Shown in pieces: positions 35,906-45,661 of a stretch of DNA of 64,000 nt. The translations under genes were made by a program, and so were the position numbers. A model generated the notes under the pieces. That model saw only the letters and a list, made by a program, of their open reading frames with translations. It was not told the origin of the DNA and made no database searches. The DNA is from Paenibacillus sp. Soil787 (GTDB lineage: Bacteria; Bacillota; Bacilli; Paenibacillales; NBRC-103111), in assembly GCF_001429545.1 (NCBI RefSeq), contig NZ_LMSP01000002.1:297087-361086 (forward strand), read 5' to 3'. How positions within the stretch are numbered: the stretch's first letter is position 1; each line of letters opens with the position of its first letter.

Positions 35906-36711
35906 TAAGTGATTTACAGGTACATCGTGGGAATGCGGCCGCTAAAATTGAGATTCGAGAACTTTCCAAGGTCTACAAAGGTCGTAACGGAGATACGGTA
36001 GCCTTGCAAAATACGGATCTTACGATTATGCAAAACGAGTTTGTCAGCGTCGTCGGACCCAGTGGCTGCGGCAAAACGACGCTGCTGAACATTATTGGCG
36101 GTCTAGAGCCGTCCACCTCCGGCTCGGTCAAGGTCGATGGTATCGAAGTGAAGGGCCCAGGCAAGGATCGCGGTGTTGTGTTTCAGCAGTACGCGTTGTT
36201 TCCATGGAAAACCGTTCAAAAGAACGTCGAATTCGGCTTAAAGCTTAGAGGACTGAGTAAGCAGGAGCGCAAAGAGAAGGCCGAGTATTACTTGGAGCTC
36301 GTCGGTCTTAAAGATTTCGCAAATGCTTACCCAAAGGAACTTTCTGGCGGTATGAAGCAGCGTGTAGCAATTGCGAGAGCATATGCCGTTCAGCCTGAAG
36401 TTCTGTTGATGGATGAACCATTCGGCGCCTTGGATGCTCAGACTAGAGCACAGCTGCAGGAGGAACTGCTGAAGACATGGCAGAAAGAGAAAAAAACTTG
36501 CTTCTTCATTACGCACGATGTGGAGGAAGCAGTGATTTTGGCCCAACGCGTTATTATCATGAGTGCAAGACCAGGCAGAATTAAAGAAATTATTGATATC
36601 GATATTCCTTACCCTCGAGATCAGTCAACCAAGCTGGATCCACGATTCATAAGTATTAAAAATGAAATTTGGTCCAAAGTATACCGTGAATATCTTGAAG
36701 TTTCAAAGTAA
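35881..36711 (+). CDS. ABC transporter ATP-binding protein, SsuB/TauB type
   Basis: The 276-residue single ABC domain has Walker A GPSGCGKTT, the Q loop in VVFQQYALFPW, signature LSGGMKQRVAIARA, Walker B VLLMDEPFGALD and the switch His in FFITHDVEEA. These features, including the FPW sequence, are typical of the sulfonate/nitrate group. The start overlaps the permease gene and has AAAGGA upstream. It energises the importer encoded around it. Confidence 0.92.
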   Translation: MAGAQARIISDLQVHRGNAAAKIEIRELSKVYKGRNGDTVALQNTDLTIMQNEFVSVVGPSGCGKTTLLNIIGGLEPSTSGSVKVDGIEVKGPGKDRGVVFQQYALFPWKTVQKNVEFGLKLRGLSKQERKEKAEYYLELVGLKDFANAYPKELSGGMKQRVAIARAYAVQPEVLLMDEPFGALDAQTRAQLQEELLKTWQKEKKTCFFITHDVEEAVILAQRVIIMSARPGRIKEIIDIDIPYPRDQSTKLDPRFISIKNEIWSKVYREYLEVSK

Positions 36712-36765
36712 AGATCCATAGGCGAAAGCTAGTATAACTAACATACATTTGGGAGGTCTTTATCC

Positions 36766-37860
36766 ATGGTTGCTCAATTTAAATCTCTTTCCAAACTTAC
36801 GGTTACTTCTGCATTATTCAGTGTGACTATTCTTCTAAGTGCGTGCGGCTCAGGCAGCAGTCCTACGAACGCCGGTAACGCCACACAGACACCTGCGGCA
36901 CCGGCCACTTCAGCTGTCAGCACGCCGACACCAAAGGCTGAATTGAAGATGGAGACGATTAATTTCGCGTATATGCCGAATATGGGAGGCGCTGCTCCGG
37001 TTGCGTTAGGTGAGGATAAAGGATTTTTCAAAGAACAAGGCATTAAATTGAATGCGGTTAAATTCCTAAGCGGTCCACCTGAGTTTCAAGCTATGGCGTC
37101 AGGTGATATCGACATCGCTTATATCGGTCCCGGCGCTACGTTCTTATCCGCTCAAGGTCAAGGCAATATTGTTGGTCTGGTCTCTCTCGGAAAGGCCGAT
37201 ATGGTTCTTGCAACGAAAAAATCCGGCATCCAAGAGTGGAAGGATCTGAAAGGTAAGACTGTAGGCGTTCCGAAAGGAACTTCCGGCGAGATGGTCCTTA
37301 ACCTTGGTCTTGAGAAAGGAGGTTTAAAGCCAAGCGATGTAAATATGGTGAACATGGATGTGGCAGGAGCTGTGTCCGCTTACGTGGCAGGCAAAGTAGA
37401 TGCCGTTGCAATTTGGTCACCATATACGGTGGAAATCGAGAAGCAAGTAGGAAAAGAAAACATCGTGAAGCTAGGCGATAACAGCAGTTTTTACCCAGAT
37501 TACAGCTTCCCGTCTAGTTGGGTCGCTAGTCCGAAATTCCTGAAAGAGAAGCCTGAGCTTGCTGAACGATTTATGAAAGCGATGAACAAAACGACGGATT
37601 ACAAAATTAGCCATCTGGATGAAGCTGTCAAGTTGACGGCGTCGTATACGCAAGTGCCTGAAGACAGCCTGAAGCAAGAGTTAGCCTCCATCGATTGGAT
37701 TGACAGCAAGAAGCAAGCGGAAGTGTTTAAAGATGGAACAGCTAAAAAATGGTTTGATAACTTGCAAAAGCTGTTCGTTGATACCGGCAAGGTGCAAAGT
37801 ACAGTTCCTTCAGAGAAGTTTATGACAACAGAACCTGCCATTAAAGCAATGCAGCCTTAA
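36766..37860 (+). CDS. ABC transporter substrate-binding lipoprotein, SsuA/TauA (NMT1) type
   Basis: This 364-residue lipoprotein has the lipobox LSAC with Cys27, followed by an Ala/Thr/Pro linker. The mature part has the family start NFAYMPNMGGAAPVALGEDKG and a type II fold (GVPKGTSGE, VDAVAIWSPY). It would bind a sulfonate or sulfate ester for the SsuBC-like permease and ATPase encoded before it. GGGAGGT precedes the ATG. The next gene, a GH20 enzyme, begins 33 bp later, suggesting one operon. Confidence 0.9.
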   Translation: MVAQFKSLSKLTVTSALFSVTILLSACGSGSSPTNAGNATQTPAAPATSAVSTPTPKAELKMETINFAYMPNMGGAAPVALGEDKGFFKEQGIKLNAVKFLSGPPEFQAMASGDIDIAYIGPGATFLSAQGQGNIVGLVSLGKADMVLATKKSGIQEWKDLKGKTVGVPKGTSGEMVLNLGLEKGGLKPSDVNMVNMDVAGAVSAYVAGKVDAVAIWSPYTVEIEKQVGKENIVKLGDNSSFYPDYSFPSSWVASPKFLKEKPELAERFMKAMNKTTDYKISHLDEAVKLTASYTQVPEDSLKQELASIDWIDSKKQAEVFKDGTAKKWFDNLQKLFVDTGKVQSTVPSEKFMTTEPAIKAMQP

Positions 37861-37893
37861 AATTTGTTAAGTGAAAAAGAAGAGGAGGAACTT

Positions 37894-40800
37894 ATGAAAA
37901 AAAGGATATTGAATTTGAATAAGCTGGTATCAACTGCAGTCGCGGTTACAATGGCATTTAGCGGAGTAATGGTGTCACCTGCAAAGGTGATTATGGCTGA
38001 CACGGTGAATGCGATGCCGCCAATTATTCCGAAACCTGCAAGCTTTACAGGTAGAACCGGTTCTTTCACCGTAACGGCTAGCACTAAGATCTACATACAA
38101 GGCAAAGATGCCGCAGAAACCCAAGAAATTGCTGACAATGTGGGGGCTTATCTGAAGAACAAATTTGCCAAAGCAGCAGGTTATACGTTAAGCATTTCAC
38201 AATCGGCACCTACTGGAACAAACTATATTTACTTTACAACAACAGGTGGCGACAACTCTGCATTGGGCACCGAGGGTTATAATCTTGAAGTAGCTGCAGA
38301 CAGCATTACAGTAGCAGCGAACAAACCGGCAGGTTTGTTTTATGGCATGGACTCCATCAGACAAATGCTTCCAGCTGACTTTGAAAAAAACTCTTTGGCT
38401 AATGGTGTGACGTGGAGTATACCTTGTGCGACGATTAGCGATATCCCAAGATTTGGATATCGTGGTTTCATGATCGATGATGCCAGACATTTCATGACTG
38501 TTGATGAAGTCAAACGTCAAGTCAACAATGCTGCCCAGTATAAGATGAATACGCTGCACCTCCATCTGAGCGATGATCAGGGTTGGCGTTTGGAATTGAA
38601 GAATTATCCACAGCTTGCCAAAATCGGCGGTTCTCAAGTCATTGACGATTTCTATGCTACCAATGACTTTGGTGGATTAACCAAAGGCAGCGCTGCCTAT
38701 TATAAAGCAGCTACTGGCCCTGCAGGAGCAATCACAGGTTATTATACACAAGATGAGTTTAAAGATATCATAGCCTACGCACAGGCACGATATATGCAGA
38801 TTATTCCTGAATTTGATGTACCCTCCCATTCAAATGCGCTTTTGTCCACATATGGCTTTGTAAATCCAAATGGACAACCCAGCACTCAGTCAGGAAATAC
38901 TGGGAAAAACCTTCCGTCGAATCCATATACCGGTAATGGGGTCGGATTCGACTCATTGACAGCCGGAGACCCAGCCACGATGGCATTTTTGGATAACTTA
39001 TTCGCAGAAGTAACGGCCATCTCCCCATCCCCTTATATTCATATGGGGACGGACGAAGCAGCTTCGACAACATTAGCTGACCGTAACTGGTTTATTGATT
39101 ATCTGACATCTCTCGGTGTTAAGTACAACAAAAAAGTAATTGGCTGGGATTCAGCAGATGCTATTAATTCAACTTATCATCTTACCGATGTCATGCAGTA
39201 TTGGCATAACTTGGATAAACCTGCCGTTCCTGGTAATGCCTTTAACCAAGGCAAGAAGGTAATCGTATCCAATCAGAACTACTCCTATCTATCCAAGAGA
39301 ATGACTGGCAATATGCCGATAGGTAGAGGCACCGGTACTACTTGGCCTAATGTCCTGCCTACAGAGAATGCGTATTATGATGATCCTCGTAATCTGATTG
39401 GGGCAACCAGCGACGACCAGATCCTAGGAGTAGAATGTGCTCTTTGGGCTGAAACCGTAGGCACACCCCAAGGCTTAGACATGCTTTTCTATCCAAGACT
39501 CCCTGGTTATGCGGAAATAGGTTGGTCTCCTAGAGGTACCAGCGGATCAGTAGGCTGGAACGATTATAAGGCAAGACTGCTAGCCAATACGACAAGAATG
39601 ACATACCAAGGAATAGGATTCTTCCCTGATCCATCCGTATTCGATGTCAAGGTACCCGTATCGTCAGGCAATGCAAATTCTTATTATAATATGAATGAAA
39701 AAACATCAAGTTCTACACTTGAAGACGTTATCAACGGTAACAACGCAACAATATCCGTAGCGACAGGCGTAACGCCATCAGGATCCATTAAAACGGATCC
39801 CAATGATTTAAGTCCAGCATTTGGAAATGCGTTATCCTTTGACGGTACCAAAGGAAATTATGTCAATATAGGTAAATCCGATATACCTAAAGGCAATGAT
39901 TGGACTGTTGCTCAATGGGTTTATAGGGAGAATATAACAGCATATTCTGCTCTGACTGTAGTTCTGGTCGCTGGCGATGGTGCCGTTATTAAGAGTGAGC
40001 AGTATAATAACAGTAAAAAAGTTGGAATTTCTGGACTCGATGCTAATGGAGTGAAAAAAGATTTCCAGTTTAGCAATTATAGTGGAATACCTGTAGGCAC
40101 ATGGACACATCTTGCTTTCGTTGGTACATCCACAGGTACAAAACTATATGTAAACGGAACATTAGCTGATACGTTAGCTGTAGGGTCACAGGGTATTGTA
40201 AGTACTACGGGTACAACGGCTCCATTAGCTGCATTTCCCGGCCCTAGAAAAACGCTTGGTGCTGAAAATCCATCTTCTACCTCTACAAGCTTCAAAGGAA
40301 AAATGGACGAAACGAGGATCTTTGAAAGAGCATTGAGTGCTGCTGAAATTACAGCTCTTGCAACTGTGCCTTCAGGAACCGAGCCAGCACCATTTTTTGA
40401 AGATTTTGAAGCAGGTTTTGGCAAATGGACACCTGTAGCTGGAACACCTTCAACCGATACGGCACTAAAAATGAACGGTGGAAACAGCTTTGTTGTTAAT
40501 GAGGGCAATGATGCGATTTCAAGTAAACTGCCTCAACCAATCAATGGGGTTGCATCACTTTGGTTCTACGATACAGGGTTATCAGGACTTAACCAACAAG
40601 CGTTGGTCTATGATTCTACAAATCCAATCGGTCTGATCGGAGTGGGCATCAATAGCAGTATCAGTAATAACTTTTATTCAGTTACAACCAGTACCGCTCA
40701 AACCGCTGCGACAACGATTTCGAGAAAAACGGGTTGGCATAAAGTGATGGTTGACTACACGTCCAATAGCTCAGTAGACATCTATTTAGACAACAACAAG

Positions 40801-42912
40801 ATAGGTACTGTTTCAGGGTATGCGAAATTTGACACGATTCAATTGGGAGATAACGCATCAAGCTCATACTTGGGTACACCAACAGGATATTATGATGATG
40901 TTCAGATTAATAATTTCTCAACATCTCTCGCTGTACCTGCTTATGCTTCACCTGATTCAAGCTTAAGCGCCCTTATGTTTAATAATGGAACAGCCGTTTC
41001 TGTTGATTATTTCACTGGGGGGCAGAAAACGTATGATGTGAAGTTGCCGGCTGGAACGACTACAATTCCTACGGTTACAGCAACACCAAAAGTGGCTGCT
41101 TCAAATGTGGTTATCACTCAGGCTGCGGCTTTGCCAGGAACAGCAACTGTACAGGTAACAGCACTGGATAGTTCTGTGTCCACCTATACCGTTAATTTCA
41201 AAGTTCTTCCTCAACTCGTTCCTGCAACAATACCATCAAGTTACAGTGCAACTACTACCATGAACACACCGGTTTCAGGTAAAGTAGTACCAACGGGGGC
41301 ACAGGCTGAATATCCGGCGATCACCTTCGCAACAGTCGCTCGAGGAACAAAAAATGAAGTTGGTACGGTTTCTACTACAAATGGAAAAGTGCTTGTAAAT
41401 AACGATGGTACGTGGGTTTACAATCCTAAGCCAGGGTTTACTGGAACCGATAGCTTTATGATTGATGTAGACCAAGGTACTGGAGCAGCGGTAGCACAGA
41501 CCACAGTAAACATGACCATAAATCCAAATACGGCTCCTGCAGTCAGTGACTATAGTGTCAACGCAAATCCTGGCGTGCCCGTTACTGGCAAAGTAGTAGG
41601 AAGTGACATAGATGGGGATATATTGGTCTATAGTGTATTAACCCAACCGATAAAAGGAACGGTTACCTTACAGGCAAATGGGGTTTGGTCCTATACGGCT
41701 AATACCAGTTCATCAGGAGCGGACAGCTTTGTAGTTAAGGTGGATGACTATAAAGGCGGAGTAGTAAACTCAACCGTGACAGTCAATGTAACCGATGAAG
41801 AACTTAATATTACAACTCAACCTGTAGGTGCCACATACGATGTAGGTGATGAAGCAAACCCTCTAACTATAGGGGCAACTACAACTTCGGGTGTAATTAC
41901 GTACCAATGGTATTCCAATACTAGCTCATCAACAACTGGCGGAACGCTGATAAGTAATGCCACAAATGCAGCACTCACACCTCTTACAACAAATGCAGGT
42001 ACTACATACTACTACTGTGTTGTAAGAAATACTAATTTCGGTCTCACAGCAATCTCTAATATTGTCGGTGTTGAAGTAATTGAAAAGCCTGATATTACTC
42101 CCCCTTTAACTGAAGCTGCTTTGGACGGAGTGAAAGGCTCTGAAGACTGGTTTACTTCAGACGTGACAGTATCGCTTCAAGCTCAAGACGATCATACCGG
42201 TGTAGCGTCTACTGAATATTCATTGACTGTCATTCAGAGTGTGTACGGTCAATCGACGAATGGATTCGTGCCTTATACGGCTCCGCTCCTGCTCAGCGAT
42301 GGAATTTATCAAGTGCAATATCGCTCGGCAGATAAAGCTGGAAATGTAGAGGCTGTCAAATCTATTTCCGTCAAGTCGGATACAACTTCACCGATGTTCA
42401 CTGTATCGGCGAACGGAAATCCACTGACGGAGGGTGCGGTATTCGAGGATAGTCAGACAGTAACGCTTGCTTTACAAAGCGCAGATAACTTATCCGGCAT
42501 CGCTTCTCAATCCATAACGGTGGATGGAAAGCCGTATGAGTCTGGAACGGCGTTGAATTGGGCAGGTCAGCTCGGCACTCATTTCATTCAAGTTTCCGCC
42601 CTGGATCAAGCAGGGAACACGAGTCAACAGATGACGAACATATCTGTAACGACAAGCGGCACTTCCATGCAGCTATTGTTTGCGGCATTCTCTGCAAGCG
42701 GCGAAATTAGCGGCTCGCTACGAGATCAGCTATCAAACAGCTTGACTCAAGCTCTAGATCAGTCCGCCAAAGGTCATAAGGATCAGGCAATTAAACATAT
42801 GCAGGATTTACTTAAGCATATGGGGTATATGGAGCAAGGTAACATTTCTAATAATGCGGAGCAAGTTCTGACTACTGATGCGAATGCAGTAATTGCAGCC
42901 TGGTCGAATTAA
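37894..42912 (+). CDS. Giant secreted multimodular GH20 beta-N-acetylhexosaminidase
   Basis: This 1672-residue exported enzyme is read from ATG 37894, which has GAGGAGG upstream; the longer frame from 37864 has none. Order by eye: signal peptide (about 1-35), GH20 N-terminal domain, GH20 barrel with catalytic Asp387-Glu388 in HMGTDEA, LamG-like domain (about 590-810), jelly-roll (about 815-1010), cadherin-like domain, two VCBS/cadherin-like repeats (about 1110-1300), Ig-like domain (about 1310-1395), OmpL47-like domain, another Ig-like domain and a diverged FIMAH-like tail. HMGTDEA replaces the common H(I/M)GGDE. Position behind the sulfatase and importer suggests it frees hexosamines from a sulfated glycan. 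Confidence 0.9.
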   Translation: MKKRILNLNKLVSTAVAVTMAFSGVMVSPAKVIMADTVNAMPPIIPKPASFTGRTGSFTVTASTKIYIQGKDAAETQEIADNVGAYLKNKFAKAAGYTLSISQSAPTGTNYIYFTTTGGDNSALGTEGYNLEVAADSITVAANKPAGLFYGMDSIRQMLPADFEKNSLANGVTWSIPCATISDIPRFGYRGFMIDDARHFMTVDEVKRQVNNAAQYKMNTLHLHLSDDQGWRLELKNYPQLAKIGGSQVIDDFYATNDFGGLTKGSAAYYKAATGPAGAITGYYTQDEFKDIIAYAQARYMQIIPEFDVPSHSNALLSTYGFVNPNGQPSTQSGNTGKNLPSNPYTGNGVGFDSLTAGDPATMAFLDNLFAEVTAISPSPYIHMGTDEAASTTLADRNWFIDYLTSLGVKYNKKVIGWDSADAINSTYHLTDVMQYWHNLDKPAVPGNAFNQGKKVIVSNQNYSYLSKRMTGNMPIGRGTGTTWPNVLPTENAYYDDPRNLIGATSDDQILGVECALWAETVGTPQGLDMLFYPRLPGYAEIGWSPRGTSGSVGWNDYKARLLANTTRMTYQGIGFFPDPSVFDVKVPVSSGNANSYYNMNEKTSSSTLEDVINGNNATISVATGVTPSGSIKTDPNDLSPAFGNALSFDGTKGNYVNIGKSDIPKGNDWTVAQWVYRENITAYSALTVVLVAGDGAVIKSEQYNNSKKVGISGLDANGVKKDFQFSNYSGIPVGTWTHLAFVGTSTGTKLYVNGTLADTLAVGSQGIVSTTGTTAPLAAFPGPRKTLGAENPSSTSTSFKGKMDETRIFERALSAAEITALATVPSGTEPAPFFEDFEAGFGKWTPVAGTPSTDTALKMNGGNSFVVNEGNDAISSKLPQPINGVASLWFYDTGLSGLNQQALVYDSTNPIGLIGVGINSSISNNFYSVTTSTAQTAATTISRKTGWHKVMVDYTSNSSVDIYLDNNKIGTVSGYAKFDTIQLGDNASSSYLGTPTGYYDDVQINNFSTSLAVPAYASPDSSLSALMFNNGTAVSVDYFTGGQKTYDVKLPAGTTTIPTVTATPKVAASNVVITQAAALPGTATVQVTALDSSVSTYTVNFKVLPQLVPATIPSSYSATTTMNTPVSGKVVPTGAQAEYPAITFATVARGTKNEVGTVSTTNGKVLVNNDGTWVYNPKPGFTGTDSFMIDVDQGTGAAVAQTTVNMTINPNTAPAVSDYSVNANPGVPVTGKVVGSDIDGDILVYSVLTQPIKGTVTLQANGVWSYTANTSSSGADSFVVKVDDYKGGVVNSTVTVNVTDEELNITTQPVGATYDVGDEANPLTIGATTTSGVITYQWYSNTSSSTTGGTLISNATNAALTPLTTNAGTTYYYCVVRNTNFGLTAISNIVGVEVIEKPDITPPLTEAALDGVKGSEDWFTSDVTVSLQAQDDHTGVASTEYSLTVIQSVYGQSTNGFVPYTAPLLLSDGIYQVQYRSADKAGNVEAVKSISVKSDTTSPMFTVSANGNPLTEGAVFEDSQTVTLALQSADNLSGIASQSITVDGKPYESGTALNWAGQLGTHFIQVSALDQAGNTSQQMTNISVTTSGTSMQLLFAAFSASGEISGSLRDQLSNSLTQALDQSAKGHKDQAIKHMQDLLKHMGYMEQGNISNNAEQVLTTDANAVIAAWSN

Positions 42913-42951
42913 GCGTGAACATATTATGAAATAATTGCTAAGCCAAAAAGT

Positions 42952-42985
42952 AAGAGGAGGACTCATAGTCCTCCTCTTGCTTTTT
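42952..42985. terminator. Bidirectional terminator between convergent genes
   Basis: A 12-bp perfect stem with a 3-nt loop (42952-42963 with 42967-42978) has T runs on both strands. It serves the GH20 gene on the plus strand and the regulator gene on the minus strand, whose stop codon falls inside the stem. Confidence 0.9.
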
Positions 42986-43670
42986 GTATAAATGGCGTTA
43001 CATTCAGTTCCCGAAGCAGGGTAGTCACTTCTTTGGTTCTCTTCTTGTTGAACTTTTTCAAAATCACATTAATTTGCGATTTGATGGTGGATAATTCGAC
43101 TTGCCGTTCCTTTGCGATTTCCGTTATTTTCATATCTTTGAGAAGTAGATCTAGAATAACTAGCTCCGAGGGGGTCATCTGTGAAAGAATCAACGTCGAA
43201 TTCAACAACGATTCCTGCGTGCGGCGGATCCTAGAGAACTCATTTTTGATTTTATAGGCAAACTCAGGGCGAACTTGTACATTTCCCGCATGAGCTGAAC
43301 GAATGCTTTGAATAATGGCTTCGCTGGAGCTTGTCTTCAGCACGTAATCGACAGCACCTGTTTCGAAAGCGCTGAATACTGTTTCATCATCTTCATGCAC
43401 CGTAAGGAACACGATTCGTGTTTGCGGATGAAGCTCAAGCACTTTTTGTGCGGTGATGATCCCGTCATGTCTCATTTCCATCTCGATATCCATAAGAATC
43501 AGCTCGGGTGCTCCCAGCTCGGCTATAAGCTTCAGCACTTCTTTGCCGCTAGAGGCTTGTCCAACTACCTTCAAATCATCTTCTAGATCTATCAACTCAC
43601 AGAAATGCTCCCTCAGAACATCCAAATCTTCAGCAACGATAATACGAATGGGTGCTATCATGTCCATCAA
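42963..43670 (-). CDS. Response regulator, NarL/LuxR-like output
   Basis: The protein has 235 residues: receiver domain with acidic pocket VAEDLD and phosphoacceptor Asp61 in LILMDIEM, then a C-terminal helix-turn-helix (LSQMTPSELVILDLLLKDMKITEIAKERQVELSTIKSQINVIL). The DNA-binding helix is LuxR/NarL-like with a diverged C-terminus. Its start overlaps the kinase gene by 4 bp, forming a two-gene unit on the minus strand. The target is unknown; the convergent GH20/sulfatase operon or the 45.4 kb genes are candidates by position only. Confidence 0.88.
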   Translation of the reverse strand: MMDMIAPIRIIVAEDLDVLREHFCELIDLEDDLKVVGQASSGKEVLKLIAELGAPELILMDIEMEMRHDGIITAQKVLELHPQTRIVFLTVHEDDETVFSAFETGAVDYVLKTSSSEAIIQSIRSAHAGNVQVRPEFAYKIKNEFSRIRRTQESLLNSTLILSQMTPSELVILDLLLKDMKITEIAKERQVELSTIKSQINVILKKFNKKRTKEVTTLLRELNVTPFIQKARGGL

Positions 43671-45178
43671 CCTTTCTTAGCCTCTAGTTTCAACACATAT
43701 AGCGGCATAATAACTTGGAAGGTGCTGCCCTTTCCGGATTTGCTGTCAAGATGAATGCGTCCGTAATGTCCAAGCACGATATGCTTCACATACGATAAAC
43801 CGACGCCCCAATTTTTATTTGTATTTTTACTTGTATAAAAAGGATCGAAAATCTTATCCTGCAGATGATCAGGAATACCCGGACCGTTATCCGAAATTTT
43901 GATGATCACCCAATTATCTTCTTCATAAACGCAGAGCTGAATAACGCCTGCAGTGTCGGATGCAATAGCTTCAACCGCATTGATCAGCAGATTGTAAATC
44001 ACTTCTGACATATGTTCAAAATCAGCTAGGATCATGGGTTCAGTTTCAGGTCCTGTACGCTCAATGATGATGTTAGAAGGTAATGAGGACATCCTTCCCA
44101 GCGTATGAGCGATAAGCTTTTGCACGGATTGGGGCCTCAATTGAAGATGGCTTGTTTTAAATGACTTGTACAACTGATCGAGTCTTCCGAGCGTTTGGTT
44201 CACAATGACGTCCGCTTTACTCAGCGCCGTCTCCATCTTTTGAACATCGGCAGTTCCACCCGCGACACTTTGATTAGCTTGCTTGATGAGGAGCTGAATC
44301 ATGAGCAGTTGATTTTTCACGGCATGTGTGAACACTTGAGCGCCCATATTAGCGGTATTTAGTTTTCGCTCCAGTATTAGGTCCTCATTGCCCATTTTCT
44401 TCTCAATTTCCGTATAACGCCAAATGGAGAATATGCTGATAACAGATAAAATACCTGTAAAGCTAATGCTTATATACCACTCAAACAGGGTTAAAGGCGG
44501 GTTGAAATTTGAGAAATCCGAATACAGCACATAGAAGGTGCGAACGTCGAAGACCTGTAAAGGACCCATGAAGCCAAGGTAAAAATAAAACAGAACAAGC
44601 GAGAGCACGCCGAAGATTATAAACTGGCTTTGTCTTTTTAACCATGGAATCGTTACGCGTTGATATTTCCAAATCATGATAGATACGGCTGCGCCGGCAG
44701 ATAGAACAAGCCATCCCCTTGTTACCCAACCAACGATATAGGTATTGTTGCGATCCATGACTGACAGAGCCCATTTGTAGATAATGGGATCATAGAAAAT
44801 CAGATTGGCTAGTGCAGGCAAAAGAGTTAACGCATATACCTTCCACATGCGCTTTGCCTTTTTGTAAGACATTAAGGATATCGACAGTCTGATTAAGCTA
44901 AAAATAAAAAGAGACCGCCCAACTGTAAGCATACGGCTAATTCCCTCGATTTTGATAGGAGCATTCAACAGCATATTGCGGATCGTGTCGTTGAAAAACA
45001 ATACAATATTTACTCTGTAATAGAATCCGCCGAACTTGGCAATAAACAAAATCAATCCGGACATGCTAAGAAACCATCCGACTAGCACAAGCCCCATCCA
45101 ATAAGCGGAAGGGTTACGCGCTTTGGCAATAAAGAGTGTAATGGCTGCAATCATGAGCAAGATAAGGAGTATCGTCAT
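43667..45178 (-). CDS. Membrane sensor histidine kinase
   Basis: This 503-residue kinase has an N-terminal half with about seven membrane segments and no large extracellular domain, so it senses something in or near the membrane. The cytoplasmic part has a phosphoacceptor His in QVFTHAVKNQ, the N box NLLINAVEAI, G1 DNGPGIPD, F box FDPFYTSKNTNKN and G2 GVGLSYVKHI. It is co-transcribed with the NarL-type regulator. The ligand cannot be predicted from the sequence. Confidence 0.9.
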   Translation of the reverse strand: MTILLILLMIAAITLFIAKARNPSAYWMGLVLVGWFLSMSGLILFIAKFGGFYYRVNIVLFFNDTIRNMLLNAPIKIEGISRMLTVGRSLFIFSLIRLSISLMSYKKAKRMWKVYALTLLPALANLIFYDPIIYKWALSVMDRNNTYIVGWVTRGWLVLSAGAAVSIMIWKYQRVTIPWLKRQSQFIIFGVLSLVLFYFYLGFMGPLQVFDVRTFYVLYSDFSNFNPPLTLFEWYISISFTGILSVISIFSIWRYTEIEKKMGNEDLILERKLNTANMGAQVFTHAVKNQLLMIQLLIKQANQSVAGGTADVQKMETALSKADVIVNQTLGRLDQLYKSFKTSHLQLRPQSVQKLIAHTLGRMSSLPSNIIIERTGPETEPMILADFEHMSEVIYNLLINAVEAIASDTAGVIQLCVYEEDNWVIIKISDNGPGIPDHLQDKIFDPFYTSKNTNKNWGVGLSYVKHIVLGHYGRIHLDSKSGKGSTFQVIMPLYVLKLEAKKG

Positions 45179-45376
45179 TGTGTCACCTGTTTATAAGTAG
45201 TACCTCTAATATAACACATTATGATAGTTCTGCCTGTCATCTTAATAGGAATTTCGGAGATTAATTAGGTGCATTTCTACAGATACAATGGCGAGGTGGT
45301 CACTAAGAGGGGTCCGTTTAGTCAATTCACCTTAAGAAGGATGAACAGTCTAGGCGGACCTATTGTTTGGTTATTT

Positions 45377-45661
45377 TTAGTAAAGGGTAGGAATCGGGGG
45401 ACACGCTACCGTATCAATTGACCTTGAATCTATGCCGAAAAACATCCAGAATGATCCCGTCCATCTAAAACCTGATGTTCCGAAGGACTCTACGCGAATC
45501 GGAAAAAACCAGAAACTGTCGCCATTCAGCAGCCATACATAGGTGTACTGATGCACACAGTCGATCATGTAGGTACCATAAGGTTTTGGAGGGATATATG
45601 CAGGCGGAGGAGGCAGAGGTTGTCTCGTTGACCCGCTAACTTCAGATTGTTGCATACCCAT
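45377..45661 (-). CDS. Small conserved-looking protein of unknown function
   Basis: The 94-residue product has a proline-rich segment (PLPPPPAYIPPKPYG) followed by an aromatic-rich core (YTYVWLLNGDSFWFFP, GFRWTGSFWMFFGID) and no signal peptide or membrane segment. Similar small aromatic proteins are common in Bacillales and some are spore-associated; I cannot assign a function. AAAGGGAGTGG lies upstream of the ATG. A broken copy lies at 24833-25070. It is divergent from the fuconolactonase gene and shares its upstream region. Confidence 0.65.
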   Translation of the reverse strand: MGMQQSEVSGSTRQPLPPPPAYIPPKPYGTYMIDCVHQYTYVWLLNGDSFWFFPIRVESFGTSGFRWTGSFWMFFGIDSRSIDTVACPPIPTLY

